Below are positions 62,457-64,000 of a stretch of 64,000 nt of DNA, piece by piece. A program made the translations under genes and the position numbers. The DNA is from Megamerina dolium (lineage: Eukaryota; Arthropoda; Insecta; Diptera; Megamerinidae). The notes under the pieces are model-generated. The model did not search any database and had not been told where the DNA came from. It worked only from the letters and a program-made list of their open reading frames with translations. The stretch lies in the NCBI GenBank assembly GCA_963854835.1, contig OY978528.1:8464242-8528241 (forward strand), given 5' to 3'. Every line of letters begins with the position of its first letter. Positions within the stretch are counted from its first letter, which is position 1.

Positions 62457-63462
62457 TATCAATCAATCAAAAGAGAGCGTGACATTGGAACAAGGACATA
62501 ATCCTTGTTCATCAAGTGGACCACGGGAAACTAGACTGAGGTCTCGTTAGAGGGTATGAGACCTACGGCTGATACCTCTTAGGGGGCCAACCACAAGTGT
62601 TACGGGCACTGCGACCAAACGAGATCTTTTGTACCCAAGCCCGTCTACGACACTAGAATCACATTTACCTTTTTAATGAAAGATAGAATTGATCTTGTCG
62701 AACTTTTGATGATTGATGCTAGTGTTGGAAAACTCAGCTGAAAGAGTTTGAGGCAAAGTCTGGACAAGGTGGGGCATTCGTAAAAGATGTGGATCGATGT
62801 TTCATCCTCCTCCAGACACAGTCTATACTCCGTATCAGAGGAGAGTCCCATTTTGTGGAGGTGGTATTTTAAACAGTTATGTCCTGAAAGATAGCCGGTT
62901 ATTAGGCGTAAATTTGTACTGCTAATTCTGTCAAAAGCTGCATCGAAGCTGATGATGGGTTTTCGATTGGCGGAGACCTGTCAAATGTGTCCATTATAGT
63001 AGGTATTTGTCGTGATAATGTTTTTCTATCATCGGCTTTGGCCGATGCCCAGCTTATACCATGCAGAAAGATTCCGGGCAGAAAGGAACAAAGCATTCGG
63101 TTACTAGTTTTGTGGAGAACTTCAATGAGGCGAGAGATTTGATGGCAGCTTGGCTGTCTGAGTAAAAAAAAACAAAAACAAAAGAATGCGCGCTCCTTTG
63201 AGTTCTTTGACATGTAGGTGCCACGAGTGCACGAGTACTCTGGAAGTAGAAGTTACCCTTGGTAAAACCAGATTGTCAAGGGAAGCCTAGCTTAAAACAG
63301 AAGAGCGGCAGGTATTTTGAGTTCGCATATTAATTACCGTGCACTCCCACGTCCATGCATCTCTCGGCATATGCTGTTTCACCTTAGATTTGAGTTTTTG
63401 ACTAGGGTAGCCGCGGCATTGTCACACCCGTCACCCTCTTATGCGGAGGGTGCCCTGAGGCC
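62457..63462 (-). mobile_element. LINE-derived insertion with 11-bp target duplication and TTGA tail
   Basis: GTGAAAACATA occurs at 62446-62456 and again at 63463-63473, which I read as the target-site duplication. The minus-strand element begins at 63462 (CGGCCTCAGGGCACC), carries a C-terminal RNase H/zinc-tail region (NLRLITGYLSGHNCLKYHLHK, then CLEEDETSIHIFYECPTL), and ends in a TTGATTGATTGAT tail near 62457. It is about 1.0 kb, far shorter than a full LINE, with no RT. A 5' end joined to a 3' coding remnant suggests internal deletion. The frame is open only in parts. Confidence 0.75.
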
Positions 63463-63473
63463 GTGAAAACATA

Positions 63474-64000
63474 CATTCAATAGCATATTTTTGTATGGAA
63501 GCTAGGTTTAGCTATTCGATTTCGCTCAATTACAAACTCATTTATTCGCTGGTAAAAATAATTACAGGGCGGAGAATATAAATAGCTAAGTTGACATAGA
63601 TCATTATTCTGATCAATAACATATATATGTGGCCCATGTGGTTCCCATTAAATATCTTAAGCCTCCTAGATTCAGCGTAAAGATTATTTTGGAAATGTCT
63701 TTTCATGGAAATGATTTTAGTTTACCTTTGTTGGTAGCTATTTTACATTTCTTCGAAATTTTCTATATACAATTCTAAAACGTGGCGTTCATTTAGCATG
63801 TTTTGTGTCTATGTAGAAATATTAGCAAGTGAAGCGTTTAAAATTGTTGTAAATATAAATTCCGCCGTTCAGCTTTGAGTAGGCAAAATATAAAATTTGC
63901 AATAATTCTGATGCCTCTAGGATATGTAAATCTAATCGAGTCTAAATCTGAATTCGAAAAAAAAAAACTGATCGAATGAGAAAACAAAGAAGCGATTTAT
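63474..64000. other. AT-rich DNA at the right edge
   Basis: Begins with the continuation of the interrupted 155-bp repeat unit (to about 63600). No gene, exon or transposon was recognised after that. Confidence 0.45.

Noticed and set aside
1..64000. Endogenous viral elements or bacterial (Wolbachia-type) inserts
   Set aside because: No viral capsid, polymerase or bacterial operon-like coding was recognised on either strand; all reverse-transcriptase-related pieces fit LINEs.

Overview
The window looks like nuclear DNA from a higher fly (Diptera, probably an acalyptrate such as a tephritid or a relative). The evidence is: very AT-rich DNA with many microsatellites, short GT-AG introns of 60-90 bp, a 14.8 kb intron with a nested gene, fly-type proteins, and many decayed mariner and LINE copies, including a DD41D 'rosa'-type mariner. 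The species cannot be named from the sequence alone.

Genes. On the minus strand near the left edge, 1767-1925 is a signal-peptide exon that best fits the zinc transporter fear-of-intimacy (foi, LIV-1/ZIP family); the rest of that gene lies beyond the left end. A second minus-strand gene, 16918-33495, is a complete four-exon SLC7 (LAT-type) amino-acid transporter, minidiscs-like (559 aa). A small plus-strand MADF-domain gene (19165-20062, four exons, 232 aa) is nested in its first intron. Four complete AAMP/CG5114-like WD40 genes flank the transporter, all on the minus strand: A (7721-9264) and B (12392-13580) on its 3' side, C (47679-49076) and D (50236-51509) on its 5' side. All four keep two introns at identical positions and phases, so they arose by DNA duplication, not retroposition. 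C looks like the conserved parental gene. A has a long Asp-rich N-terminus, while B and D have shortened N-termini.

Mobile DNA. At least nine mariner/Tc1 remnants from about six families are present. Three of them fill almost the whole A-B spacer. Three LINE fragments with RNase H and Cys/His tails occur at 4.3, 22.6 and 62.5 kb, plus a different LINE C-terminal fragment at 56.8 kb. One decayed mariner (15 kb) carries a tRNA-derived SINE with a perfect 10-bp target duplication.

Repeats. The most unusual non-genic structure is a family of tandem arrays with a period of about 156 bp, sharing a CCCATACAAA / TTTGTATGGG core. Arrays lie at about 41.5, 52.7, 55.5 and 60.3 kb and around 62.4 kb, in both orientations. 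A GC-rich decamer minisatellite brackets the 60 kb array. The 33.9-47.3 kb and 57.3-59.8 kb stretches are gene-poor, low-complexity DNA.
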